Shown: positions 8,675-17,666, numbered from the stretch's first letter. The stretch: DNA of 64,000 nucleotides from Flagellimonas aequoris (GCF_003584165.1 NZ_QXFJ01000011.1:62001-126000), one strand, 5' to 3'. Translations and numbers: made by a program. Notes: generated by a model from the letters alone, not told the origin.

Positions 8675-10543
8675 TTATCGGCCCAAATACACCAACAAAA
8701 CACTAATGTCTGCTGGAGAAACCCCACTGATTCTTGAAGCCTGGGATATGGTCACGGGGCGAATGGATTCCAGTTTTTCCCGTGCCTCGAACGAAAGTGA
8801 TTTTAACTGGGAATAATCAAAATGGTCGGGTATGCGGACATTTTCCAATCGATGTAGCTTGTCCGCATTGTTCTTCTCCTTTTCAATATATCCGGAATAT
8901 TTCACCAAGATCTCAGCTTGTTCCATCACCTCAGCGTCCAGTTCGTTTTCCAGAACATATCCCGAAACATCGTTTAATTGCAACATATGATCCATGGTCA
9001 CTTTTGGTCTAGAAAAGACCTTAAAGAGTTTGTCCGATTGACGAACCGTGGCTGAATCCACTGATTCTAAAATCGGATTCATCTCTTCTGGATCGAAACT
9101 GGTTTTTCTGAAAAAGTCCACAAACTTTTCGGATTTATCCAGCTTCTCCTCCATTCTACGCATACGCTCCTCTTTGGCCAAACCGATTTCAAATCCTTTG
9201 GGTGTAAGTCTCAAATCAGCGTTGTCCTGTCGCAAAAGTGTTCGGTATTCGGCCCTGGAAGTGAACATACGATAGGGCTCTTCTGTGCCTTTTGTGATGA
9301 GATCATCTATCAAAACCCCAATATACGCTTCATCCCTTTTGAGGATAAAAGGTTCCTTTTCATTGATTTTTAAATGGGCATTGATACCTGCCATCAACCC
9401 TTGGGAAGCAGCTTCCTCATATCCCGTAGTTCCGTTAATCTGTCCCGCAAAATACAGGTTGTTCACCAGCTTTGTTTCGAGTGTATGCTTGAGCTGTGTA
9501 GGCGGAAAATAATCGTACTCAATGGCGTATCCAGGTCTAAAAAACTTCACGTGTTCAAACCCTTTTACCGATTTCAACGCCTTGTACTGAACATCCTCGG
9601 GCAATGAAGTAGAAAAACCGTTTACATAAACTTCGACCGTATTCCAGCCCTCTGGTTCGACAAAAATCTGGTGGGAATCCTTATCTGCAAATCGATTTAT
9701 TTTGTCCTCAATGGACGGGCAATATCGAGGTCCTAAACTTTTGATTCTACCATTGAACATAGGAGAACGATCAAACCCTTCCCTTAAAAGATCATGTACC
9801 AAAGCACTGGTGTGCGTCATGTGACAATCCCTTTGCTCTTTTAAAACAGGGATATTTAAATAGGAGAATTTCTCGGGCTTTTCATCCCCGGGCTGTGGAA
9901 TCATTTTGGCATAATCCAACGAACGGCCATCTACACGAGGAGGTGTTCCCGTCTTCATTCTACCACTATCAAAACCCAGTTCAACCAGTTGTTCTGTAAT
10001 TCCTGTAGCCGCTTTTTCTCCTGCTCTTCCCCCACCAAATTGTTTCTCACCAATGTGGATGAGTCCATTCAAAAATGTCCCGTTGGTCAATATCACGGCC
10101 TTTGATCGGATCTCGATCCCTAGACTGGTTCTTACCCCAACAACCTTGTCGCCATCCACCAATATTCCGGAAACCATCTCTTGATAGAAATCCGCATTGG
10201 GGGTGTTTTCCAAAGCCATTCGCCATTCCTCAGCGAAACGCATCCGATCATTCTGGGCCCTTGGACTCCACATAGCCGGGCCTTTGCTTTTGTTGAGCAT
10301 CTTGAACTGTATCGCGGATTTATCCGTGACGATTCCACTGTAGCCCCCTAGCGCATCAATCTCACGAACAATCTGCCCCTTTGCAATACCTCCCATGGCG
10401 GGGTTACAAGACATTTGTCCAATGGTCTGAAGGTTCATGGTAACCAATAAAGTGCTTGACCCCATATTGGCGGCAGCTGCTGTTGCCTCAGCGCCAGCAT
10501 GACCTCCTCCTACTACAATAACATCATATTCCTTCTCAAACAT
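8675..10543 (-). CDS. mnmG: tRNA uridine-5-carboxymethylaminomethyl(34) synthesis enzyme MnmG (GidA)
   Basis: FAD-dependent partner of MnmE. The pair installs the cmnm5/nm5 group on U34 of certain tRNAs. The protein has 622 residues, full length. The FAD-binding dinucleotide motif 'VIVVGGGHAGAEAT' lies at about 8-21, followed by 'MSCNPAMGGIAKGQIVREID', 'GRMKTGTPPRVDGRSL' (a MnmG signature), 'CHMTHTS', 'FAGQINGTTGYEEAASQGL' and the helical C-terminal MnmE-binding domain. ybeY stops three bases upstream and a parS site spans that junction, so mnmG sits between two parS sites. It is likely in an operon with DUF4175 and ybeY upstream. Confidence 0.97.
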   Translation of the reverse strand: MFEKEYDVIVVGGGHAGAEATAAAANMGSSTLLVTMNLQTIGQMSCNPAMGGIAKGQIVREIDALGGYSGIVTDKSAIQFKMLNKSKGPAMWSPRAQNDRMRFAEEWRMALENTPNADFYQEMVSGILVDGDKVVGVRTSLGIEIRSKAVILTNGTFLNGLIHIGEKQFGGGRAGEKAATGITEQLVELGFDSGRMKTGTPPRVDGRSLDYAKMIPQPGDEKPEKFSYLNIPVLKEQRDCHMTHTSALVHDLLREGFDRSPMFNGRIKSLGPRYCPSIEDKINRFADKDSHQIFVEPEGWNTVEVYVNGFSTSLPEDVQYKALKSVKGFEHVKFFRPGYAIEYDYFPPTQLKHTLETKLVNNLYFAGQINGTTGYEEAASQGLMAGINAHLKINEKEPFILKRDEAYIGVLIDDLITKGTEEPYRMFTSRAEYRTLLRQDNADLRLTPKGFEIGLAKEERMRRMEEKLDKSEKFVDFFRKTSFDPEEMNPILESVDSATVRQSDKLFKVFSRPKVTMDHMLQLNDVSGYVLENELDAEVMEQAEILVKYSGYIEKEKNNADKLHRLENVRIPDHFDYSQLKSLSFEAREKLESIRPVTISQASRISGVSPADISVLLVYLGR

Positions 10544-10545
10544 AA

Positions 10546-10965
10546 CTATGGTTCCACGTGGAACATTTTCATTTTTTCTTCCTCCTTCGCGCGCATTATT
10601 TTCTTGTCCTCTTCCGACTTATCGCCATATCCCATAAGGTGTAAAACACCATGGCTCATCACCCGCAACAACTCTTCGTGGAAGTCCACCTCAAAACTTT
10701 TGGCGTTCTCTTGGACCCTTTCCGTGGAAATAAAAATATCTCCGGAAATAGTCCTTCCGTTGGTATAATCAAATGTGATAATATCCGTAAACGTATCGTG
10801 ATTTAAATACTCTTGATTGAGTTTCAAAAGATAATCGTCCGTACAAAATATATAGTCGATTTGTCCTAGTAAGAAGTTTTCAGATTCCAATATTCTATTT
10901 ACCCAATCGGAAAAATCGGATTTATTCTCCAACAACAAATCAGACCTAAAATGAAACTCAATCAT
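10546..10965 (-). CDS. ybeY: Endoribonuclease YbeY (rRNA maturation)
   Basis: 139-residue metal-dependent RNase of the UPF0054 family, acting in 16S rRNA 3'-end maturation and ribosome quality control. The zinc motif is 'SHGVLHLMGYGDKSEED'. The first two His ligands of HGxLHLxGxDH are present, but the third His position is not His here (GYGDKS); I recall similar variants in Bacteroidota. The last residues 'MFHVEP' are encoded by the parS site at 10550-10565, so a DNA-level signal constrains the protein tail. The start overlaps the DUF4175 stop by 8 bases, indicating coupling, and mnmG begins immediately after. Confidence 0.92.
   Translation of the reverse strand: MIEFHFRSDLLLENKSDFSDWVNRILESENFLLGQIDYIFCTDDYLLKLNQEYLNHDTFTDIITFDYTNGRTISGDIFISTERVQENAKSFEVDFHEELLRVMSHGVLHLMGYGDKSEEDKKIMRAKEEEKMKMFHVEP
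10550..10565. promoter_or_regulatory. parS centromere site (ParB binding) at the ybeY-mnmG junction
   Basis: The minus strand reads TGTTCCACGTGGAACC, identical to the common chromosomal parS form with one terminal base off perfect symmetry. It encodes the last residues of YbeY (FHVEP) and lies only seven bases from the mnmG start. Its partner is at 8650-8665. Confidence 0.85.
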
Positions 10966-13900
10966 TATTGAAATATACCTTTACTTTCTTTTCAAAATTT
11001 TGCCGCAAAGGTAAAGCTTGTCTATTTAATATTTCAATGTCGTTATGGTAATCTTTTAATAGCTCGGGTTTTGTGGTAATGGGGTTCGTAAAAGTATTCT
11101 TGTTGGTCTCACTTTCACGCTCCTTTTTCTCGCCTTGTTCCAAGCTGGCATTTTCCAATTTCATCAATTGATGTTGGATGTTGTTCGCCTTGCTCATGGT
11201 TCTATTGGTAATGCCATTCTCTAGAAGGTCATTCTCAAAATCCTCCATTTGTTGGATCAGCTTTTTGGTGAGGTCCTGATCAGACTTCTTAATCATATCA
11301 TTCAATTGCTCCTCCAACTTTTCCCGAAGAAACTGTTGCTCCTTGTAAATCTCATAAACTTCATTCAGGCTCATCTCTTCAAGACCATTGCCGGTTTGAC
11401 CTCCTGTAGATCCATTATCACCATTCTGTCCTTCTCCCTGTTCCTTGCCTGAACCCTGTGAACCCTTCTCGCCCTGTTGCCCTTTTCCATCGTTCCCCTT
11501 CTGTTCCCCTTCCTGCTGTGATGGTTTACCTTCCTGACCTGAACCCTGCATTTTATCTTGAATATCTTGCTGCCCTTTGATGATATCCGGCAACTGGAAA
11601 TTGGACCCTTGACCATTTCCCTGACTTGGGTTCATGTTCTGTTGCATATTGTCCAAAACATTGGCCAAAAAATCTGCAAGCGAATTCGTGGCATTCATCA
11701 CATACTGCTGATAAGAGGCCCCTTGATAAATTTGGTTTTCAGCAATACTTTCCAGGGATTTATCGATGTTATAATAGACCTCCGTGATCTGTTCATTTAC
11801 AAATTCGGACAATTCTGCCCTTCTCAAGGACAGGGCAAATAAACTGTCATCCACATGTTCAAATAACCTCCGTAGATTCTGTTGGTCTTTGACCGTTTTG
11901 GAAAATTGGGAAATATCCACATCCGCGGTTTGAAGGTTATCGAACAGGTTCTCTTGTTTGAAAGAAAACGTGACCAAGTTATCCAAAATCTGTCGCAACA
12001 TTTCGGCATCTTCGGAATCCGTTTCGCCACCTCCCATAGAACTTTGCTGCATGGCCTGGCTCAATTCCCGCATCTTCTGTGCTGCTGACTTTTGTTTTTT
12101 GGACGCATTATTTCCAGCTTCTTGCTTTTGTATACTTTGGGAAGATTCATCCATTCCCTGCTGTTTGTTGATTTCCTCCAAAGCATCCTTTTGGTCTTCC
12201 TTTATATCATCGGTCTTCTTTTTATCTGTGTCCAACTCCAACGGCTTTTGTAACTTCTGATTATCCTTTTCCAATTCTCGGATGTCCTTCTCCAAACCAT
12301 CAAAGTTTTCATTAAGCTTTTTTTGCTCTTTGTCACTAAAATCCTGTCCCAATTTAAGTTCAGAGAGTACCTCTTGCTTCTCGGCTAGTTTCTCTAATTC
12401 AATTGCCAACTGCGAAGCCTTTTCAGTGACATAGTAGCGTTTGGTCAATTCCAAGATCTGCTCTAGGTTCCTGGTATTTTTGCCTTGGTTTTTACCCAGT
12501 TCCTCAAGTCGCTTTTGCAATTCTTCCTTATCAATCTTATCAGCAATCTTGTTGAGTTCCTCCAAAAGCTCAGCATTCTTTTTGGCCTCCAATTCTTGTC
12601 GTTCCAAACGTTCCTGCAACATCTTTTTTAGCTCACTATCCTCGCTCCCCTTGTCGATACTCTCATTCAACTCCCTACTGAACTTTTTCATCAGGGCTTC
12701 CTGCTGCTCTTGCTTCTTCAAAAAGTTTCTGATTTCCCCCTTGTCCTCATAAGAAAGCGTTTTTTCCTCCTTCTGACTCTCAGTAATTTTAGAGAGCTCT
12801 TGCTTTTGTTCCTTAAATGCTTTCAAGGATTCATTCATCTTGTTCAGAGTAGCGTCTTGAAACTGTAACTCCTTGTTTATCAGTTCATTATTATCGTATA
12901 GCGTAGCGTTGAAAATAGGGCTTTTGGTAACTTTTCCGCCTCTAATACCATCATTATCAACCACTTCGAAAAACAACTTATAGCTCCTGCCTTCCTCCAA
13001 TTGCAGTCCAGATGGAAAAGTGTAATAGAAACGATACACATTGGTATTGGGGGTTTCCAGATCCAACCGTTGAATAGCCTTGGCATCATCCGAAGGATAA
13101 CAGACCAAGCGTATCCTACTTATCCCATAATCATCAGTGGTCTGACCAGTGTAGAAAGATTGGTTAGGATTCAAGGAATCCAAAAATTGTTCCACGTGGA
13201 CCGTGGCATTGGCATCCTTTACAACATCCAATTGATAACCAAGTTTTTCAAAATTCTTCACATGGGAATTTGAGGTGTTCAACTCATAGGCAAAATCATT
13301 GTACAGCCTACTTTGGTATGTAAAAGAATTACCGTCTTCGTGAAACTCATAAATAGAATCCTTTGAAGACAGTTGTATGCCTTCTACATTAACTCCCTCT
13401 ATCTGCCAGGTTACCCGAGTCCCTTCAGGTATCACCGCGTTACCCGTGCCCGATATCATCTCTGGTGACTTATTAAGGTATTTGGGATACAGCATCTGCA
13501 TTTTAAAATCAACCAATGCGGGTGTGGCATAACTTTTAACGGAGTAGCTTCTGGAGTTCCAACCATTGGCCATTAGATAAAATGAGCTTTCCGTCACCGG
13601 TGCTTCAAAAGTATAGGTGTACTCACTACCAATCTGCTTCATCAACAATTCCTCACCATTTACTACAATACTCATATTTTCTGGCCGAATAGACCCTTCT
13701 GTGGTGGCCCTGATCGTGAGCGGTTCGTTGTCCAAAACGTCCAGCTTATCGTTCAAAAGATGAAAAGTAAACGGTGCCGGTTTTTCATAGGCCAGGTCAT
13801 AATGCAACACCCTTTCATGGGAATTGAAGAACGAAACAATGTTGCCAGAAATCCAAATAAAAGCAAGAAGCACCACCGGAATCACGACATACTTGGCATA

Positions 13901-14353
13901 GGAATAACTTTGTTTAAAATCCACCGCCTGTGCAAAAGGTATGGGTTTTAGACTGCTAGCCCTTTGTTCAATACTGGCCAACAAAAGGTCGGTCTTCTCA
14001 TTGGAATCCGAAAGTTCCAAAAGGTTCAGCAGTTTATCATCAACATTAGGAAAATGCTTCCCGATCAATACAGACGCTTCCCTGTTGGTGATTCCGCCTC
14101 GAATTCGAAATGAATATAAAAGGGGTACAACAATGAACCTATAAAATAAGAACAATTCAATCAAAACAAAGAGGATGAACAGGGTCAACCGCCAACCTTG
14201 GTTCAACCACAACAAAAACTCCAAAGATGTTATGGCAATCCAAAAAAGCATGCCGAGAGCCAAGAAAAGTAAACCTCCCTTGATCAATTTCTGGGTGTAG
14301 TACTTTTTGATGAAAGCACTCAATTTGTTCAATATTTCCTCGTAATTGCCCAA
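10958..14353 (-). CDS. DUF4175 family large membrane protein
   Basis: 1131 residues. Three hydrophobic helices lie in the N-terminal part (about 24-45, 52-76 and 150-172). A roughly 300-residue beta-rich extracytoplasmic segment follows, then a very long Lys/Glu/Gln-rich helical region (about 500-900). A low-complexity Gly/Gln/Ser/Glu tract comes next (about 930-1010), then a charged helical tail. This matches the flavobacterial DUF4175 layout; the function is unknown, and envelope location is inferred. The start codon appears to be TTG at 14353: an in-frame stop lies three codons upstream and the next Met is inside the first helix. It heads the ybeY-mnmG operon. A parS-like site lies within it. 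Confidence 0.8.
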   Translation of the reverse strand: MGNYEEILNKLSAFIKKYYTQKLIKGGLLFLALGMLFWIAITSLEFLLWLNQGWRLTLFILFVLIELFLFYRFIVVPLLYSFRIRGGITNREASVLIGKHFPNVDDKLLNLLELSDSNEKTDLLLASIEQRASSLKPIPFAQAVDFKQSYSYAKYVVIPVVLLAFIWISGNIVSFFNSHERVLHYDLAYEKPAPFTFHLLNDKLDVLDNEPLTIRATTEGSIRPENMSIVVNGEELLMKQIGSEYTYTFEAPVTESSFYLMANGWNSRSYSVKSYATPALVDFKMQMLYPKYLNKSPEMISGTGNAVIPEGTRVTWQIEGVNVEGIQLSSKDSIYEFHEDGNSFTYQSRLYNDFAYELNTSNSHVKNFEKLGYQLDVVKDANATVHVEQFLDSLNPNQSFYTGQTTDDYGISRIRLVCYPSDDAKAIQRLDLETPNTNVYRFYYTFPSGLQLEEGRSYKLFFEVVDNDGIRGGKVTKSPIFNATLYDNNELINKELQFQDATLNKMNESLKAFKEQKQELSKITESQKEEKTLSYEDKGEIRNFLKKQEQQEALMKKFSRELNESIDKGSEDSELKKMLQERLERQELEAKKNAELLEELNKIADKIDKEELQKRLEELGKNQGKNTRNLEQILELTKRYYVTEKASQLAIELEKLAEKQEVLSELKLGQDFSDKEQKKLNENFDGLEKDIRELEKDNQKLQKPLELDTDKKKTDDIKEDQKDALEEINKQQGMDESSQSIQKQEAGNNASKKQKSAAQKMRELSQAMQQSSMGGGETDSEDAEMLRQILDNLVTFSFKQENLFDNLQTADVDISQFSKTVKDQQNLRRLFEHVDDSLFALSLRRAELSEFVNEQITEVYYNIDKSLESIAENQIYQGASYQQYVMNATNSLADFLANVLDNMQQNMNPSQGNGQGSNFQLPDIIKGQQDIQDKMQGSGQEGKPSQQEGEQKGNDGKGQQGEKGSQGSGKEQGEGQNGDNGSTGGQTGNGLEEMSLNEVYEIYKEQQFLREKLEEQLNDMIKKSDQDLTKKLIQQMEDFENDLLENGITNRTMSKANNIQHQLMKLENASLEQGEKKERESETNKNTFTNPITTKPELLKDYHNDIEILNRQALPLRQNFEKKVKVYFNND
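13188..13203. promoter_or_regulatory. Degenerate parS-like palindrome inside the DUF4175 gene
   Basis: TGTTCCACGTGGACCG keeps one perfect half-site and the CCACGTGG core, with two changes in the other arm. It is read as 'VHVEQ' in the protein. Possible weak ParB site. Confidence 0.4.
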
Positions 14354-14490
14354 TTGCTGAATTTATCTTCTACCAAAATACCTGATCCTTAACAAATCAG
14401 GAGAAAATTTTTGTTAAACCTTGACGAACAACACACCAAGAAACACAGGAAACGCATCCATCAATCCTTTTCTAATCGTAAAGCGGAGCG

Positions 14491-14498
14491 TATCTTTG
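14491..14498 (+). promoter_or_regulatory. Bacteroidota -7 box for gltX
   Basis: TATCTTTG, an exact TAnnTTTG match, 18 bases before the preferred gltX ATG at 14517. It lies downstream of the start of the longer open frame (14421), supporting the shorter protein. Confidence 0.6.
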
Positions 14499-14516
14499 CG
14501 CCATAAGCATAATGCC

Positions 14517-16019
14517 ATGAGTGAAAAAGTAAGGGTCCGATTTGCGCCCAGCCCAACGGGGCCATTACACATTGGCGGTCTCCGCACTGCGCTGTTCAAC
14601 TATCTCTTCGCCAAGAAAAATGGCGGTGATTTTCTGTTACGAATCGAGGATACCGATCAAAACCGTTATGTGGAAGGGGCCGAAGAATACATTATCGAAG
14701 CCCTGAACTGGTGCGGAATTCCTTTTGATGAAGGACCCGGTAAAGAAGGTGCATTTGGGCCATACCGCCAAAGTGAACGCAAAAACCTGTACAAAGCCTA
14801 TGCCCTTCAGCTTATCAAAAATGGAAATGCGTATTACGCCTTTGATTCTGCCGAAAGTTTGGATTTTCACAGAAAGGACCACGAGGAAAAAGGCAAAACG
14901 TTCATTTACAACTGGCATAACCGATTAAAACTATCCAATGCACTTTCACTGTCCAAAAAAGAAGTGGATGCCAAATTGAAAGCGGGCGAAGATTATGTTA
15001 TCCGTTTTAAGTCGCCACAGGATGAACAGCTTATCTTGAACGATATCATTCGGGGTGAGATAACCATCGACACCAACATTTTGGATGATAAAGTCTTGTT
15101 CAAAAGCGATGGCATGCCCACATACCATTTGGCCAACATTGTGGACGACCATTTGATGAAAATTACCCACGTCATCCGCGGTGAAGAATGGTTGCCGTCT
15201 TTAGCATTGCACCAATTGCTCTACCAAGCCTTTGGATGGGATGCCCCTAAGTTTGCACACCTGCCACTCATCATGAAACCTGTTGGAAAAGGGAAGTTGA
15301 GCAAACGCGATGGTGAAAAAGGAGGTTTCCCTGTATTTCCCCTTTCATGGAATGAATCAACGGGCTACCGCGAAGCCGGTTTCTTCCCGGAGGCTGTGGT
15401 CAATTTTTTAGCCCTATTGGGTTGGAACCCAGGAACGGAACAGGAAATATTCTCCCGGGATGAACTGGTACAGATTTTCAGTTTGGAACGCGTGAACAAA
15501 TCCGGGGCACGATTCGACCCAGAAAAAAACAATTGGTATAATCAGCAGTGGCTCCAAAGAAAAACGGATGATGAATTGGCTGAAATATTTATCAAAGACA
15601 TACAAGAGAGACAAATTAAAGTCGACTTTGCAAAGGTGAAAAGGGTGGTTTCCCTGATCAAGGAAAGAGCTGTTTTTGTTTCGGATTTCTGGAATTTGAG
15701 CGATTACTTTTTCCAAACACCAACCAGCTATGAGGAAAAAGCGGTAAAAAAACAGTGGAAAGAAGACACTCCCCAAATCATGGAGGAAGTTTCGGAAGTA
15801 CTGTCCGGCATTACAGAATTTGAATCTTCTAATATTGAGACCCTAGTAAAGGAATGGATCTCCAAAAAAGAACTTTCCTTTGGGAAGGTAATGCCTCCAT
15901 TGCGTCTTATCATTGTCGGCGACATGAAAGGACCCCATTTGTTCGACATCTTGGAACTGATTGGAAAAGAAGAAAGTATACAGCGGATCAAAACCGCCAT
16001 TACTACCTTATCCAATTGA
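14517..16019 (+). CDS. gltX: Glutamyl-tRNA synthetase
   Basis: Class I aminoacyl-tRNA synthetase charging tRNA-Glu in the cytosol. 500 residues from the ATG at 14517. The opening 'VRVRFAPSPTGPLHIGGLRT' carries the HIGH-equivalent motif, and 'GKLSKRDGEKGGFPVF' carries the KMSKS equivalent (KLSKR). 'LYKAYALQL', 'GMPTYHLANIVDDHLM' and 'HVIRGEEWLPSLALH' complete the catalytic core. The C-terminal third is the helical anticodon-binding domain. The frame is open to 14421, but the extra 32 residues precede the normal N-terminus and contain the promoter. A separate glnS is present at 18304-19989, so this enzyme need not be of the non-discriminating type. Confidence 0.96.
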   Translation: MSEKVRVRFAPSPTGPLHIGGLRTALFNYLFAKKNGGDFLLRIEDTDQNRYVEGAEEYIIEALNWCGIPFDEGPGKEGAFGPYRQSERKNLYKAYALQLIKNGNAYYAFDSAESLDFHRKDHEEKGKTFIYNWHNRLKLSNALSLSKKEVDAKLKAGEDYVIRFKSPQDEQLILNDIIRGEITIDTNILDDKVLFKSDGMPTYHLANIVDDHLMKITHVIRGEEWLPSLALHQLLYQAFGWDAPKFAHLPLIMKPVGKGKLSKRDGEKGGFPVFPLSWNESTGYREAGFFPEAVVNFLALLGWNPGTEQEIFSRDELVQIFSLERVNKSGARFDPEKNNWYNQQWLQRKTDDELAEIFIKDIQERQIKVDFAKVKRVVSLIKERAVFVSDFWNLSDYFFQTPTSYEEKAVKKQWKEDTPQIMEEVSEVLSGITEFESSNIETLVKEWISKKELSFGKVMPPLRLIIVGDMKGPHLFDILELIGKEESIQRIKTAITTLSN

Positions 16020-16106
16020 CGGATCTGTAACAAAACTTGATCGATGGCGACCTATGGTGTGCAAGAGTTTCGTAAATTCCATTTCTAACATAAAAATCTA
16101 AACACT

Positions 16107-17036
16107 ATGGGCAATTATTTCATAATACCTATCATATTTTTTGCGCTTGTCATTTTTTTCAAGTTCTTCTTTATCGTAAAGCAACAAACCGCCGTCATCA
16201 TAGAACGGTTTGGTAAGTTCCATAGCATTCGCCAATCGGGACTACAGATGAAAATTCCGTTGGTGGACCGAATAGTCACCCGAGTAGGTTTGAAAATTCA
16301 ACAGCTGGATGTTATTGTGGAAACCAAAACGCTTGACGATGTATTCGTGAAATTGAAAGTTTCTGTTCAATATGTGGTCATCAAGGATAAAGTATATGAG
16401 GCGTTCTACAAACTTGAATATCCCCATGATCAAATCACTTCCTACGTATTCGATGTGGTCCGTGCGGAAGTGCCCAAAATGAAATTGGATGATGTTTTTG
16501 TGAAAAAAGATGACATCGCCATCGCCGTAAAGGCCGAATTGCAAGATGCTATGTTGGAATACGGATATGATATCATCAAAACATTGGTGACCGATATCGA
16601 TCCTGATGCCCAGGTAAAAGCGGCCATGAACCGTATCAATGCTGCGGAACGTGAAAAAATCGCCGCCCAGTTTGAAGGAGATGCCCAACGGATCTTGATT
16701 GTGGAAAAAGCGAAGGCTGAAGCCGAAAGCAAAAGATTGCAAGGTCAAGGTATAGCCGATCAGCGTAGGGAAATTGCAAGAGGATTGGAAGAATCCGTGG
16801 AAGTATTGAACAAGGTGGGCATCAACTCACAAGAGGCTTCCGCTTTGATCGTGGTGACCCAACATTATGACACCCTACAGGCCATTGGCGAAGAGACCAA
16901 TACCAACTTGATTTTGTTGCCCAACTCCCCACAGGCCGGTAGCGACATGCTGAACAATATGGTAGCTTCCTTCACGGCGAGCAACCAAATTGGGGAGGCC
17001 ATGAAGAAACAGAACAACAAGAAAAATGGTGACTAA
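16107..17036 (+). CDS. SPFH/stomatin-like membrane protein (band 7 family)
   Basis: 309 residues. One N-terminal hydrophobic helix (about 5-22) is followed by the band-7 domain: 'KQQTAVIIERFGKF', 'KIPLVDRIVTRVGLKIQQLD', 'DDVFVKLKVSVQYVV'. A coiled-coil region comes next ('AAEREKIAAQFEGDAQRILI', 'AKAEAESKRLQGQGIADQRR') and then 'SALIVVTQHYDTL'. This is the stomatin/paraslipin class, which forms membrane-associated oligomeric assemblies and often regulates proteases or membrane domains; no NfeD partner is adjacent. It is monocistronic, about 90 bases after gltX and ending at a strong bidirectional terminator. Confidence 0.9.
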   Translation: MGNYFIIPIIFFALVIFFKFFFIVKQQTAVIIERFGKFHSIRQSGLQMKIPLVDRIVTRVGLKIQQLDVIVETKTLDDVFVKLKVSVQYVVIKDKVYEAFYKLEYPHDQITSYVFDVVRAEVPKMKLDDVFVKKDDIAIAVKAELQDAMLEYGYDIIKTLVTDIDPDAQVKAAMNRINAAEREKIAAQFEGDAQRILIVEKAKAEAESKRLQGQGIADQRREIARGLEESVEVLNKVGINSQEASALIVVTQHYDTLQAIGEETNTNLILLPNSPQAGSDMLNNMVASFTASNQIGEAMKKQNNKKNGD

Positions 17037-17056
17037 AAACCATTAATACCCATAAA

Positions 17057-17081
17057 AAAAGGCTCCCATGTGGAGCCTTTT
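17057..17081. terminator. Bidirectional rho-independent terminator
   Basis: AAAAGGCTCC (17057-17066) pairs with GGAGCCTTTT (17072-17081) around loop CATGT. Flanking A- and T-runs let it work in both directions, serving the SPFH gene (plus) and the DUF6327 gene (minus). Confidence 0.85.
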
Positions 17082-17100
17082 CTGTTTTTAAGATATTGGT

Positions 17101-17316
17101 CTAACCAATCTTTTTCAAAATTTTCTTGGCAACTATTGAAATGGCCACCTTTTGGATAATGGGTGTAAGCCCTCCCAAAATATTCACGGGATAAAGCTCC
17201 TTCTTGGTGTTTTGAAGTGCCAATTTCAATTGTTCCTCGTCTATCTGTCTTTCCAACTTCAAGATTTTAAGATCTTGATCTATGGCCTCAAAGGATGTAT
17301 ATTGCTTTTGTATCAT
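17101..17316 (-). CDS. Small DUF6327-like protein
   Basis: 71 residues: a charged amphipathic N-terminal half ('[20 protein letters not shown]') and a weakly hydrophobic C-terminal part ('[19 protein letters not shown]'). This resembles the family annotated DUF6327 in flavobacteria (recall, not searched). Its ATG overlaps the holin-like stop (ATGA, 4 bases), so it is translationally coupled. It is the third gene of a ytxH-holin-DUF6327 trio, an arrangement suggesting an envelope-stress or membrane-associated complex. The function is unknown. Confidence 0.65.
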   Translation of the reverse strand: MIQKQYTSFEAIDQDLKILKLERQIDEEQLKLALQNTKKELYPVNILGGLTPIIQKVAISIVAKKILKKIG

Positions 17317-17663
17317 AGTTCATCAAAATAAAATTTAGAAAACTTCTCCAGTAGCGGTCTTTCCAATCTTTGCCTGAAGACGAATATGATTATACCTATC
17401 AGTACATAAAATCCTCCGACCAACAAAAACCCCAAGGCGTTACTATCCAGTGAGCTTCCGATCCAAAAAGCAGCGCTTATCGAAAGGAACAAAAGGGCCA
17501 TGGCCACCATTGATCCAATCAGGATGACCTTAGCGCCCATGGTAATACCCTGCATCATGGACTTAAAGCTTTTCAACCTATAAAAGTCGATGCTGTTGTT
17601 TACATAGGACTTGGCACTATGTTCCGCCTCGGAAAACTGCTCTTTGATGTCTTCGAAAGCCAT
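17313..17663 (-). CDS. Phage-holin-family-like membrane protein (Holin-X type)
   Basis: 116 residues with two adjacent transmembrane helices (about 42-68 and 76-97) preceded by a charged N-terminus '[20 protein letters not shown]' and followed by a basic amphipathic tail. This is the layout of the chromosomal 'phage holin family protein / Holin-X' group, which despite its name is not tied to a prophage here: no phage genes are nearby. It is flanked by ytxH (3-base gap) and the DUF6327-like gene (4-base overlap). Role inferred only as envelope-associated. Confidence 0.7.
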   Translation of the reverse strand: MAFEDIKEQFSEAEHSAKSYVNNSIDFYRLKSFKSMMQGITMGAKVILIGSMVAMALLFLSISAAFWIGSSLDSNALGFLLVGGFYVLIGIIIFVFRQRLERPLLEKFSKFYFDEL

Positions 17664-17666
17664 GTA

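Noticed and set aside
14421..14516. 32-residue N-terminal extension of GltX
   Set aside because: The family begins at MSEKVRVRFAPSP and a -7 promoter box lies inside the extension.
17313..17663. Prophage indicated by a holin-family gene
   Set aside because: No integrase, capsid, tail or lysis genes nearby; the gene belongs to a chromosomal envelope operon.
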